Shown here in pieces: positions 43,018 to 51,580 of a DNA stretch of 64,000 nt. The position numbers and the translations under genes are program-made. The first letter of the stretch is position 1, and each line of letters begins with the position of its first letter. The DNA is from Amphiplicatus sp046296195 (lineage in GTDB: Bacteria; Pseudomonadota; Alphaproteobacteria; Caulobacterales; Parvularculaceae): NCBI GenBank assembly GCA_046296195.1, contig JBKBLR010000004.1, positions 1 to 64,000 on the forward strand, written 5' to 3'. The notes beneath the pieces are model-generated. The model ran no database searches. It had not been told where the DNA came from and saw nothing but the letters and a program-made list of their open reading frames with translations.

Positions 43018-43842
43018 ATGGCGCTTTTAAGCTTTGAACGGAAATACAGGGTTCGCGGCGGCACCCTGATCGGCGGCGACCTCTTCGATTTCTGGGTCGG
43101 GCCGTTTTACGTCGGATTCTTCGGCGTGACGGCGGCGTTCTTCGCAACGCTCGGCACAGCCCTCATCTTCTGGGGCGCGTCGATGGAGGGAGTCTGGAAC
43201 CCCTGGCTCATCTCGATCGATCCGCCTGACGTCAGCTACGGGCTGTCACTCGCGCCGATGGCGGAAGGCGGCATCTGGCAGATCGTGACCATCTGCGCGA
43301 TCGGCGCCTTCTGTTCATGGGCGCTGCGCGAGGTCGAGATCTGCCGCAAGCTCGGCATGGGTTATCATGTGCCGATCGCCTTTGGCGTCGCGATCTTCGC
43401 CTATGTGACGCTCGTGGTCTTCCGCCCCTTCCTGATGGGCGCTTGGGGCTATGGCTTCCCTTACGGCATCATGAGCCATCTCGATTGGGTGTCGACGACG
43501 GGCTACACTTACGTCAACTTTCACTACAACCCGGCGCACATGATCGCGATCACGTTCTTCTTCACGACCTGTTTCGCGCTCGCCCTGCACGGCTCGCTCG
43601 TTCTCTCCGCGGTCAACCCTCAAAAGGGGAACGAGGTCAAGGCGCCCGAGCACGAGAACACCTATTTCCGCGACGTGCTCGGCTATTCGATCGGAACGCT
43701 CGGCATCCACCGTCTTGGGCTGTTCCTTGCGCTCTCCGCCGGCTTCTGGAGCGCCGTCTGCATCATCATCTCAGGTCCCCTTTACGACGGCTCCTGGGTC
43801 GAGTGGTGGAACTGGTGGAAGAACATTCCGATCTGGAAATAG
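43018..43842 (+). CDS. pufL: Reaction centre L subunit
   Basis: A 274-residue, five-helix protein starting MALLSFERKYRVRGGTLIGG, with WVGPFYVGFFG and the ligand histidines in the fourth and fifth helices (NFHYNPAHMIAI and GTLGIHRLG). It binds the special pair, accessory pigments and quinones together with PufM. AAGGA precedes the ATG. It starts 278 bp after the gap and precedes pufM by 15 bp. Confidence 0.98.
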   Translation: MALLSFERKYRVRGGTLIGGDLFDFWVGPFYVGFFGVTAAFFATLGTALIFWGASMEGVWNPWLISIDPPDVSYGLSLAPMAEGGIWQIVTICAIGAFCSWALREVEICRKLGMGYHVPIAFGVAIFAYVTLVVFRPFLMGAWGYGFPYGIMSHLDWVSTTGYTYVNFHYNPAHMIAITFFFTTCFALALHGSLVLSAVNPQKGNEVKAPEHENTYFRDVLGYSIGTLGIHRLGLFLALSAGFWSAVCIIISGPLYDGSWVEWWNWWKNIPIWK

Positions 43843-43857
43843 AAGGACAAAGCCTCC

Positions 43858-44784
43858 ATGTCCGAATATCAGAACATCTTCACGCAGGTTCAGCTCCGCG
43901 GCCATTTCGACGAAGGCGTGGCGCTGCCGGCGGGCGACTGGCGGCGCGAGCCGCTCAAGGGCTTCTCCTATCTTCTCGGCAAGATTGGCGACGCCCAGAT
44001 CGGCCCGATTTATCTCGGCTGGACAGGCGTCGCCTCGCTCATCTGCTTCTTCTTCGCGATTGAGATCATCGGGCTCAACATGCTCGCCTCGGTCGACTGG
44101 AACCCGATCAAGTTCGTCGGCCAGCTCGCCTGGCTGTCGCTTGACGCCCCGTTGCCCGAGCACGGCACGAAGATCTTCCCGCCGCTCAATGAAGGCGGCT
44201 GGTGGCTTATGGCCGGCTTTTTCCTCACCGCTTCCATTCTTCTGTGGTGGGTGAGAACCTACCGGCGCGCGGTCCAGCTCGGCATGGGCACGCATGTCGC
44301 CTGGGCCTTCGCCTCGGCGATCTGGCTCTATCTCGTGCTCGGCTTCATCCGGCCGCTCTTGATGGGAAGCTGGAGCGAAGCGCCGCCCTTCGGAATCTTC
44401 TCGCACCTTGAATGGACGAACAATTTCTCGCTCATTTACGGGAACCTGTTCTACAATCCGTTCCACATGCTTTCGATCGCCTTCCTCTATGGGTCGGCGC
44501 TCCTCTTTGCGATGCACGGCGCGACGATCCTCGCCGTCAGCCGTTTCGGCGGCGAGCGCGAGATCGAGCAGATCACCGATCGCGGCACGGCGTCGGAACG
44601 CGCCGCGCTCTTCTGGCGCTGGACCATGGGCTTCAACGCGACGATGGAGTCGATCCATCGCTGGGCGTGGTGGTTCGCGGTGCTGTGCACGCTGACCGGC
44701 GGCATCGGCATCCTGCTGACCGGCACGGTGGTCGACAACTGGTACCTCTGGGGTTCGGAGAACGGCTTCGCCGCGCCGCAGTAG
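43858..44784 (+). CDS. pufM: Reaction centre M subunit
   Basis: A 308-residue, five-helix protein starting MSEYQNIFTQVQLRGHFDEG. The ligand regions are NLFYNPFHMLSIAFLYG and NATMESIHRWAWW. It ends GSENGFAAPQ without the extension seen where a cytochrome subunit follows. No pufC or pufX follows; the next gene is a convergent beta-galactosidase. Confidence 0.98.
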   Translation: MSEYQNIFTQVQLRGHFDEGVALPAGDWRREPLKGFSYLLGKIGDAQIGPIYLGWTGVASLICFFFAIEIIGLNMLASVDWNPIKFVGQLAWLSLDAPLPEHGTKIFPPLNEGGWWLMAGFFLTASILLWWVRTYRRAVQLGMGTHVAWAFASAIWLYLVLGFIRPLLMGSWSEAPPFGIFSHLEWTNNFSLIYGNLFYNPFHMLSIAFLYGSALLFAMHGATILAVSRFGGEREIEQITDRGTASERAALFWRWTMGFNATMESIHRWAWWFAVLCTLTGGIGILLTGTVVDNWYLWGSENGFAAPQ

Positions 44785-44810
44785 GGGCGATCCGCACGAT
44801 CGAAGGAAAA

Positions 44811-44836
44811 AGCGGCGCGCTGAAAGGCGCGCCGTT
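44811..44836 (+). terminator. Hairpin after pufM
   Basis: CGGCGCGC and GCGCGCCG form a perfect 8-bp stem with loop TGAAAG, flanked by AG/TT that may extend it. It lies 27 bp after the pufM stop. Only a short T-rich stretch follows, so it may terminate weakly or protect the 3' end of the puf message. Confidence 0.65.
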
Positions 44837-44884
44837 CTGCGTGTGGGCGGGCGTGTGGTGAAGGTTGAACGGCGCCCGATGGGC

Positions 44885-46852
44885 TCAAGCTTTCCAGGCG
44901 GCGAGGCCGGCAGGCGGCATCAGCGGCCCGCCGAGCTTGAAAGCGGCGCCGCCAGCGAGCGATGAAACGTCGCGCTCTTCGGGTCCGAAATTGAAGGCAA
45001 AGATCAGGTCGCCGCGCCGGCGCAAGCGGACGTCGGGATCGACGAAGACTATCTCAACGCCGGCCTCGCGCAGGATGGACCAGAAGAGCGCGCCGAGAAA
45101 CGCGTGATCGGGAACCGTGGTCAGGTAATGAACGGCGCCTTGGCGGTAGAGAAGCCCGCCGCCGGCGTCGCGTGTCGCGACCGGGGCCAGCGCAGTCTCG
45201 ACGTGTTCGAGCCAAATGCGCCCCTCGACCGGGCCTCCATTAAAGCGGCCGGTTTCCCGGTGATCGACGGGAAAGGTTTCGACATGCGTGACCTTGATAG
45301 GCAGGAGCGCTTGCAAGGGGCCGGGCGCGAGCGCCGGCGGGATTGTCAGCGAGCGCATCTTCGATCCCGATCGCGGACCGAACAGGACGAGCGCGCCGCT
45401 GGCCGCGACGCGATCGACGAAAGCTGTGTCGATGACGGGAAGGGACGGAATAAAGACCGCCTTATAGCCTCCCATCGCCGCTTCCGGCGGAACGATGTCG
45501 ACATCGAGGCCGAAGCGCCGCAGCGCCGAATACCATTCAAAGACGAGCCCCGGATAGGACCATGCTGCGCCCTGGGGCTGCGCCTCGAACAGCCAGTGCG
45601 CGTCATAGGAAAAGACGAGCGCGACCGGCGCCCTCGCCGGTTTGGCGTCGCCGATGGCGGCGAAATCGCGCGCGGCGTTCCGCGCCTCTTCGAAAGCAGG
45701 CGCCGGCTGGTCGTCCGGCCGCAAAAGGCCGGCGTGCATCTGCTCCTGCGCGAAGGGCGCCTGGCGCCAGCGGAAATAGCTGACGGCCTCCGCGCCATGC
45801 GCGGCCGCCTCGACCGCCCATAGCCGCGCCATGCCGGGAAGCGGCGCCGGATTGTGCGGCGCCCAGTTCACCGGCCCAGGCTGCTGTTCGATCACCTGAA
45901 AACGGCCGCGTCCTGCGGCGCGGTAGAGATCGTGGTGAAACGCCGCGATGTCGGGATGCCCCTGACGGCGATAGCGCGCCTTGTCCGCCGCGGGAAAGGG
46001 GGCGACGTCGAGGAAGCCGAGCGGATAGCTGTCCCACGCGGCGAAATCGAGATCGGCGCCGACCGCGAAGTGGTCGAAGTCGAAAAAGAACCCCATGAAA
46101 TTGTGAAAGACCGGCTTGCCGGGCGACAGCCGCCGCAGAATGTCCGCCTGCAGACGATTGAAGGAGACGACCTGATCGGAGGAGAAGCGGTAGAAGTCGA
46201 GGACGTGTGACGGGTTGGCCTCGGTGACGGTGAGAGTCGGCAGGTCTATTTCATCGAAGGACCGGTATTCCTGGCTCCAGAACACCGTTCCCCACGCCGC
46301 ATTGAGCGCGCCGATGTCGCCATAGCGCGCCGCGAGCCAGCGCCGGAAGGCGCGTCCGGCCTCCGGCGAATAGCTTCTCACGGTGTCATGGCAGCCATAT
46401 TCATTGTCGGTTTGCCACGCGACGACGGCCTCGTGTCGTCCATAACGCGCCGCCATCGCCTCGACGATGCGCGCAGCCTCCATCCGGTATCGCTCGGAGG
46501 AAAAGCAGTAATGCCTCCGCGAGCCGAAGCGGCGCGGCCGGCCGTGGCGGTCATGGGCGAGAATGTCCGGATGCTCGTCGATCAGCCATTTCGGCGGCGT
46601 CGCCGTCGGCGTGCCGAGCGCGACGCCGAGGCCGGCGGCCTTCAATGTCCCGATCGCGCGGTCGAGCCAGTCCCAGTGAAAGTCGCCCGGCGAGGGTTCG
46701 ATGCGCGACCAGGCGAACTCGCCGATGCGCACCTGTTTGAGGCCGATCTCTGCAATGCGCGCGGCGTCGCGCGCCCACATCGCCTCGGGCCAGTGCTCGG
46801 GATAATAGCAGACGCCGAGACGTGGCGCCGCCTCTGATCCTCGATCCGCCAT
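44885..46852 (-). CDS. Beta-galactosidase, GH42
   Basis: A 655-residue glycoside hydrolase family 42 enzyme. It starts with RLGVCYYPEHWPEAMWARDA and contains VRIGEFAWSRIEPSPG, the acid/base glutamate in WQTDNEYGCHD and the nucleophile region FAQEQMHAGLL. There is a trimerisation-like middle domain and a short C-terminal beta domain. No signal peptide is seen, so it is probably cytoplasmic and acts on imported galactosides. Two SSS carriers and an SLC45-like carrier in the window could feed it. Confidence 0.93.
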   Translation of the reverse strand: MADRGSEAAPRLGVCYYPEHWPEAMWARDAARIAEIGLKQVRIGEFAWSRIEPSPGDFHWDWLDRAIGTLKAAGLGVALGTPTATPPKWLIDEHPDILAHDRHGRPRRFGSRRHYCFSSERYRMEAARIVEAMAARYGRHEAVVAWQTDNEYGCHDTVRSYSPEAGRAFRRWLAARYGDIGALNAAWGTVFWSQEYRSFDEIDLPTLTVTEANPSHVLDFYRFSSDQVVSFNRLQADILRRLSPGKPVFHNFMGFFFDFDHFAVGADLDFAAWDSYPLGFLDVAPFPAADKARYRRQGHPDIAAFHHDLYRAAGRGRFQVIEQQPGPVNWAPHNPAPLPGMARLWAVEAAAHGAEAVSYFRWRQAPFAQEQMHAGLLRPDDQPAPAFEEARNAARDFAAIGDAKPARAPVALVFSYDAHWLFEAQPQGAAWSYPGLVFEWYSALRRFGLDVDIVPPEAAMGGYKAVFIPSLPVIDTAFVDRVAASGALVLFGPRSGSKMRSLTIPPALAPGPLQALLPIKVTHVETFPVDHRETGRFNGGPVEGRIWLEHVETALAPVATRDAGGGLLYRQGAVHYLTTVPDHAFLGALFWSILREAGVEIVFVDPDVRLRRRGDLIFAFNFGPEERDVSSLAGGAAFKLGGPLMPPAGLAAWKA

Positions 46853-46873
46853 CCCACTTAATTCCTTCCGCAG

Positions 46874-47719
46874 CTAATCCAGAAAATCGAGCCCGAGATC
46901 AAGGCACGGCGCCGAATGCGTGATCGCGCCGGCGGAGATGACATCGACGCCCGTTTGCGCGATCGCCTTAACGCTGTCGAGCGTCACGCCGCCCGAGGCT
47001 TCCAGCACCGCGCGGCCCTTGTTGAGCGCAACCGCGAGGCGAAGGTCATCGAGCGACATGTTGTCGAGGAGGATGATGCGCGCACCATGCTCCAGCGCCT
47101 CTTCCATTTCCTCCAGCGTCTCGACTTCGATTTCGATCGCAGCCATGTGGCCGACGGCGGCCTTGGCGGCGGTCATCGCGGCGGCGATCCCGCCCGCCGC
47201 GATGATGTGATTGTCCTTGATCATCACCGCGTCATGGAGGCCGAAGCGGTGATTTTTGCCGCCGCCGCAGCGCACGGCGTATTTTTCAAAGGCGCGCAGG
47301 CCGGGCGTCGTCTTGCGCGTGCAGACGATTTTCGCGCGCGTTCCCGCCGCCGCCTCGACATAGAGCGCGGTTTGCGTCGCGACGCCGGAAAGCCGGCCGA
47401 GAAAATTGAGTGCGACGCGCTCGGCGGCGAGGACGCCGCGCGAAGGCCCCTCGACGCGCATGATGACGTCGCCTTCGCGGACGCGCGATCCGTCGCCCTT
47501 TTCGACGCGCGCATCGATGTCGCGGTCGACGAGGCGAAAGGCGGCGAGCGCAAGGTCGATCCCGGCGATGACGCCCGGCCTGCGCGCGACGAGGTCGGCG
47601 CGGCTCATCGCCTCGGCGGGAACGCATGCGGCGCTGGTGATGTCGCCGGCGAGACCGAGATCTTCTTCAAGGGCGCGTTTGACGGCGTCCTCGATCATGA
47701 ACGGGGGCAGGTTCGTCAT
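46874..47719 (-). CDS. nadC: Quinolinate phosphoribosyltransferase
   Basis: A 281-residue enzyme forming nicotinate mononucleotide from quinolinate and PRPP. The family regions are EDLGLAGDITSAACVPA, ICTRKTTPGLRAFEKYAVRC, HRFGLHDAVMIKDNHI and LEASGGVTLDSV. The ATG at 47719 overlaps the nadB stop (ATGA). It is last in the nadA-nadB-nadC run. Confidence 0.96.
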   Translation of the reverse strand: MTNLPPFMIEDAVKRALEEDLGLAGDITSAACVPAEAMSRADLVARRPGVIAGIDLALAAFRLVDRDIDARVEKGDGSRVREGDVIMRVEGPSRGVLAAERVALNFLGRLSGVATQTALYVEAAAGTRAKIVCTRKTTPGLRAFEKYAVRCGGGKNHRFGLHDAVMIKDNHIIAAGGIAAAMTAAKAAVGHMAAIEIEVETLEEMEEALEHGARIILLDNMSLDDLRLAVALNKGRAVLEASGGVTLDSVKAIAQTGVDVISAGAITHSAPCLDLGLDFLD

Positions 47720-49260
47720 CTCAGTTCCTCCCATTCGAGATCGGCCGCTTCCGCAAGGCAGATTTCGGTGTTCATGGCTTCATCGTCCGTCTGCGGAAAA
47801 TCGCTGCGGAAATGGCCGCCGCGGCTTTCCTCGCGCAATAGCGCGCCCTCGACGATCAGCTCCGCGGTCGACAAGGCGCTCTTGAGGCCGCTCGTCATCA
47901 GCGGGCTTTCGTTGAGGTCCGATATGACGCCGAGGACGCCGTTGAGGCTGGCCGCCGAGCGGATGAGCGCGGCGCCGGACGACATCGCCGTGCGCAACCG
48001 GAGCATGAGCTGGGGATCGGCCGGCTTCGGCGCAAGCGCATAGCGCGATTCCGGCGCTGCGGCGCCGGGACGCGGGGCAATGCGCGCCGACCTCAGGCGC
48101 GCGGCGATGCGCGCGCCGAAGACGACCGCTTCGAGGAGGGAGTTCGAGGCCAGCCGATTGGCGCCGTGAACGCCGGTCGAGGCGACTTCGCCGACCGCTG
48201 ACAGGCCCTCGAGCGAGGCGGCGCCGTCGAGATCGGTCATCACCCCGCCCATGTGATAATGCGCGGCAGGTGCGACCGGCATCAGCGCGGCGCGCGGATC
48301 GATTCCGGCGCGCGCGCAGGCTGCGAAAACGGTCGGAAACTTAGTCGCGAATGCGTCCCCGACCGCGGCGCGTGCATCGAGAAAGGCGCCGCGGCCCGAA
48401 GCGCGCTCCGCCTCGACGGCGCGGGCGACGACGTCGCGCGGGGCAAGATCGCGGTCGCGGTGATATCGCTGCATGAACGGTTCGCCGTCGCGGTTGACCA
48501 GCACGGCGCCCTCGCCGCGCAGCGCTTCGGTCGCGAGCGGCGCCGGATCCTCGCCCGTGTCGAGCGCGGTCGGGTGGAACTGCACGAATTCTGGGTCGCG
48601 GATGACGGCGCCGGCTCTCGCGGCGAAGGCGAGGCCATGGCCTTGCGCGGGCCTCGGGTTCGTCGTCACGGCGTAAAGTCCGCCGAGGCCGCCAGTCGCG
48701 AGGATCGTTTCGGAGGCCTCGAACAGCGCGCGCTCGCCCTTGTCGACGATGAAGGCGAGAACGCCGCCGACCGCGCCGTGGTCGTCCGTAAGCAGATCTT
48801 CAACGACGATGCGCTCAAGGATCTCGATGTGCGGGGCGCGGCGCGCCGCCTCGATCAGCGCCCGCATGATCTCGGCGCCCGCCTGATCGCCGGTCGCATG
48901 CACGATGCGCTTGCGGCAGTGGGCGGCTTCGCGCCCGAGGACGTAATTCCCGCCGGCGTCGCGGTCGAATTTCACGCCAAGCCGCGCAAGATCATCGACG
49001 GCGTCGGCGCCGCCCTCGACGAGGACGCGCGCGGCCTCGGGGTCGACGAGGCCGGCGCCTGCTTCCATCGTGTCGGCGAAGTGGAGGGCGGGCGAATCAT
49101 CCGCGCCGATCGCCGCGGCCATCCCCCCTTGCGCCCAGGCGGAGGAGGCGTCCGCCCCGAGCGGGCGCGCGGTGATGATCGTGACGGGCCGGGGGCTGAG
49201 CTTCAGCGCGGTGTATAGCCCCGCGACGCCCGCGCCGATGATGAGGATAGGGGAGGTCAT
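47716..49260 (-). CDS. nadB: L-aspartate oxidase
   Basis: A 514-residue flavoprotein oxidising aspartate to iminoaspartate. The FAD motif is ILIIGAGVAGLYTALKL, and SSAWAQGGMAAAIG and HYHMGGVMTDLDG mark the fumarate reductase/NadB family. ATG 49260 starts three residues before the FAD strand; an ATG at 49284 is possible. A repeat element separates it from nadA. Confidence 0.95.
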   Translation of the reverse strand: MTSPILIIGAGVAGLYTALKLSPRPVTIITARPLGADASSAWAQGGMAAAIGADDSPALHFADTMEAGAGLVDPEAARVLVEGGADAVDDLARLGVKFDRDAGGNYVLGREAAHCRKRIVHATGDQAGAEIMRALIEAARRAPHIEILERIVVEDLLTDDHGAVGGVLAFIVDKGERALFEASETILATGGLGGLYAVTTNPRPAQGHGLAFAARAGAVIRDPEFVQFHPTALDTGEDPAPLATEALRGEGAVLVNRDGEPFMQRYHRDRDLAPRDVVARAVEAERASGRGAFLDARAAVGDAFATKFPTVFAACARAGIDPRAALMPVAPAAHYHMGGVMTDLDGAASLEGLSAVGEVASTGVHGANRLASNSLLEAVVFGARIAARLRSARIAPRPGAAAPESRYALAPKPADPQLMLRLRTAMSSGAALIRSAASLNGVLGVISDLNESPLMTSGLKSALSTAELIVEGALLREESRGGHFRSDFPQTDDEAMNTEICLAEAADLEWEELR

Positions 49261-49348
49261 GCGCGGCGCAGTTTGCCGACCCATCGCCGGCGGAGGCTGC
49301 GTCGCCGAAGGTCGCGATCAATTAGGGAAAGGGCGGTCAATCCAGTCT

Positions 49349-49431
49349 CCGCTCATCCCGGACGAGCGCCGGGTTCCGTCTTAGTCGTCAGCGCCGCGCG
49401 CGTTGATCCAGGCTCTCGCCGGGATGAGCGG
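49349..49431. repeat. REP-like inverted repeat between nadB and nadA
   Basis: CCGCTCATCCCGG (49349-49361) and CCGGGATGAGCGG (49419-49431) are perfect 13-bp inverted copies separated by 57 bp. Sequences of the type CTCATCCCGG...CCGGGATGAGCGG are familiar intergenic dispersed elements in alphaproteobacteria. It can fold into a large hairpin in the nadAB transcript. Copy number in the genome is unknown. Confidence 0.65.
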
Positions 49432-49436
49432 CAAGG

Positions 49437-50546
49437 CTACGCCCGCGCCTCGACCGCGAGAACCTGCGGCGCCTTCTGATGCGTGTACATGGATTGGCGC
49501 TTCAGCGGCAAGGCGATCATGCGCTCGATCGCGAGGCGGGCGGGGGCCGCGATCTCAGGGTCGACGAGCACTTCGAATTGCATCGTTTCCAGCGAGCGCA
49601 GGATTTTCGGCAGGGTGATGCGCTTCATGTGCGGGCAGAGATTGCAGGGCCGCACGAATTCGACGCCGGGATTTTCAAGGCTCACATTGTCCGACATCGA
49701 GCATTCGGTGATGAGGACGACGCGCTCGGGCTGATGCTTCTTCACGAAATTCGACATGCCGCTCGTCGAACCGGCGAAATCGGCCTCGGCGAGCACCTCG
49801 GGCGGGCATTCCGGGTGGGCTAGCACGATGACGCCGGGATGTCCGGCGCGGAGTTCGCGGATGTCTTCCGCCGTGAAGCGCTCATGCACCTCGCAGGCCC
49901 CCGCCCAGGTGACGATCTTCACCGCCGTCATCGCCGCAACGTTCTTCGCCAGATACTGGTCGGGGATGAGAATGACAGTGTCTGAGCCCCATTCGGCGGC
50001 CGCCCATTCGACGATCTCGACCGCGTTCGATGAGGTGCAGCAAATGTCGGTTTCCGACTTTACGTCGGCGGAGGTGTTCACATAGGTGACGACCGGCGCT
50101 CTCGGATATTTCTGCTTGAGGAGGCGCACGTCCGCTCCGGTGATCGAGGAGGCGAGCGAACAGCCCGCCGCCATGTCGGGGATCAGAACTGTTTTGTCCG
50201 GACACAGAATTTTCGACGTCTCCGCCATGAAGTGCACGCCGGCCTGAACGATGACCTTCGCATCCGTCGCCTGCGCCATCTTCGCGAGCTGTAGGGAATC
50301 ACCGGCGAAATCGCCGACGCCGAAATAAATCTCCGGCGTCATGTAATTGTGCGCGAGGATGACGGCGTTCTTCTCTTTCTTGAGGTCGTTGATCGCCGCG
50401 ATATAGGGCGCGTGCGTCATCCATTCGGCGCGCGGCATCAGCTTTTCGACCTTCGCATAGAGCGCATCGGTCTTCGCCGCGACATCGGCCGTGAAGGGCA
50501 GGGGCGCCGCTTTGGCGGTCGCCCGCGGAAATTCCAGAACCGTCAT
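49437..50546 (-). CDS. nadA: Quinolinate synthase A
   Basis: A 369-residue 4Fe-4S enzyme making quinolinate from iminoaspartate and dihydroxyacetone phosphate. Key stretches are ILAHNYMTPEIYFGVGDFAGDS, MAAGCSLA, DICCTSSNAVEI and PCNLCPHMKRI (cluster cysteines). The ATG at 50546 has GGAGAGGCG upstream, preferred over one at 50618 that would overrun the operator. Confidence 0.95.
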   Translation of the reverse strand: MTVLEFPRATAKAAPLPFTADVAAKTDALYAKVEKLMPRAEWMTHAPYIAAINDLKKEKNAVILAHNYMTPEIYFGVGDFAGDSLQLAKMAQATDAKVIVQAGVHFMAETSKILCPDKTVLIPDMAAGCSLASSITGADVRLLKQKYPRAPVVTYVNTSADVKSETDICCTSSNAVEIVEWAAAEWGSDTVILIPDQYLAKNVAAMTAVKIVTWAGACEVHERFTAEDIRELRAGHPGVIVLAHPECPPEVLAEADFAGSTSGMSNFVKKHQPERVVLITECSMSDNVSLENPGVEFVRPCNLCPHMKRITLPKILRSLETMQFEVLVDPEIAAPARLAIERMIALPLKRQSMYTHQKAPQVLAVEARA

Positions 50547-50573
50547 CGTCGCCTCTCCGGCCTGCCGGCCATT

Positions 50574-50592
50574 TATACTCACAAGGAGCATA
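50574..50592 (-). promoter_or_regulatory. Putative NAD-regulator operator before nadA
   Basis: TATACTC-ACAAG-GAGCATA is a 7-5-7 inverted repeat with one mismatch, 27 bp upstream of the nadA ATG. On the minus strand TATAAA overlaps its edge and may be a -10 box. Operators with TATGCTC-type arms before nadA are my recollection for alphaproteobacterial NAD regulators. The regulator candidate is the gene at 51581-52582. Confidence 0.55.
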
Positions 50593-50720
50593 TATGGGCC
50601 GGAAAAAAACGCCCGCAACCGGGCGAAGCGTGGAGAATAAAGACACCGACGACCGGGTCAACCGGGACCGGCGCCGCCGGAGGCGTCAGTCCCCGGACCC
50701 CTCCCGCGACAAGCATACTC

Positions 50721-50773
50721 CGTAAGCCTTGACTTACGATATCTTTTGGCTTATCAGTAAGCCATGACTTACG
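50721..50773 (+). promoter_or_regulatory. arsR-type promoter with twin palindromes
   Basis: CGTAAGCCTTGACTTACG (50721-50738) and GTAAGCCATGACTTACG (50757-50773) are near-identical palindromic units (GTAAG-N6-CTTAC). A TTGACT (50729-50734) and TATCAG (50752-50757) pair at 17 bp spacing forms a promoter whose predicted start is at or next to the ATG (50764). The -35 lies in the first palindrome and the start codon in the second. This is ideal for autorepression. Confidence 0.8.
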
Positions 50774-51069
50774 GAACGAAGATCGAAGCCTTGGCCGTGC
50801 CGACCCGCCGCGCGATTTTCGAGCGGCTGGCGGCCGGGCCGTCCTCGGTCGGACGGTTGGCGGCCGGATTGCCGGTCTCGCGCCCGGCGGTGTCGCAGCA
50901 TCTCAAAGCGCTGAAGGACGCCGGGCTCGTCATCGAGCGGCGTTGCGGCGTCCAGCGCGTTTACAGCGTCGACCCGGCCGCGGTCGCCGAGCTTCGCGAT
51001 TATTTCGACCGCTTCTGGGACGTCGCGCTCGACAGCTACCGCCGCTCGCTCGAGGGAGGAGACGCATGA
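50764..51069 (+). CDS. ArsR-family transcriptional regulator
   Basis: A 101-residue winged-helix protein: ALAVPTRRAIFERLAAGPSSVGRLAAGL is the HTH start and VSRPAVSQHLKALKDAGLVIERR the recognition helix and wing. There are no metal-binding cysteine pairs. The pairing with an SRPBCC gene is the common ArsR-AHSA1 arrangement, in which the pair is self-repressed. No Shine-Dalgarno precedes the ATG, consistent with a leaderless message. It overlaps the next gene (ATGA). Confidence 0.92.
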   Translation: MTYGTKIEALAVPTRRAIFERLAAGPSSVGRLAAGLPVSRPAVSQHLKALKDAGLVIERRCGVQRVYSVDPAAVAELRDYFDRFWDVALDSYRRSLEGGDA

Positions 51070-51521
51070 AGGATTATCGCCCCGGCGCGGATGCGCCGAT
51101 CGAAAAGCGCTTGTCGCTGCGGGCGAGCCCCCAACGGGCCTTTGCGCATTTCACGAACAATATCGGCGCTTGGTGGCCGCTCGCGACGCATTCCCTGTCA
51201 CAGGGCCGCGCGCGCACGGTCACCTTCGAAGCGAAAGCGGGCGGGCGCATTTATGAAACCGACGCCGCTGGGCGCGAGCGCGAATGGGGCCGCGTCCTTG
51301 AAATCGCGGCGCCGCACCGGATCGTCTTTTCATGGGTGCTTGAAAACCCCGTCAACGCCACCGAAGTCGAGGTGATGTTCGCCGCCGACGGAAAAGGCGG
51401 CACGAATTTTACGCTCGTCCATCGCGGCTGGTTCGAAACGAAATCGGCCGGCGGGCGGCGCACGCTCTACGAGGGCGGCTGGGACGGCGTTCTCGCCGAT
51501 TATGCGCGGACGCTGTCATGA
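51066..51521 (+). CDS. SRPBCC (AHSA1-like) domain protein
   Basis: A 151-residue START/Bet v1-like protein, with RLSLRASPQRAFAHFTNNIGAWWP at the N-terminus and PHRIVFSWVLENPVNATEVEVMF mid-protein, ending in YEGGWDGVLADYARTLS. The fold binds hydrophobic ligands, but the ligand is unknown. It is translationally coupled to the ArsR gene, suggesting a ligand- or stress-responsive two-gene unit. Confidence 0.87.
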   Translation: MKDYRPGADAPIEKRLSLRASPQRAFAHFTNNIGAWWPLATHSLSQGRARTVTFEAKAGGRIYETDAAGREREWGRVLEIAAPHRIVFSWVLENPVNATEVEVMFAADGKGGTNFTLVHRGWFETKSAGGRRTLYEGGWDGVLADYARTLS

Positions 51522-51580
51522 TCCGTAGGCCGGCGCCGTCAGATCGCGATTTCCGCGAGCGCGCCCTTCCTCGTCGCGCT

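Noticed and set aside
44785..44884. pufX or pufC after pufM
   Set aside because: Only a hairpin and the convergent beta-galactosidase end are present. No haem motif or short membrane frame is seen.
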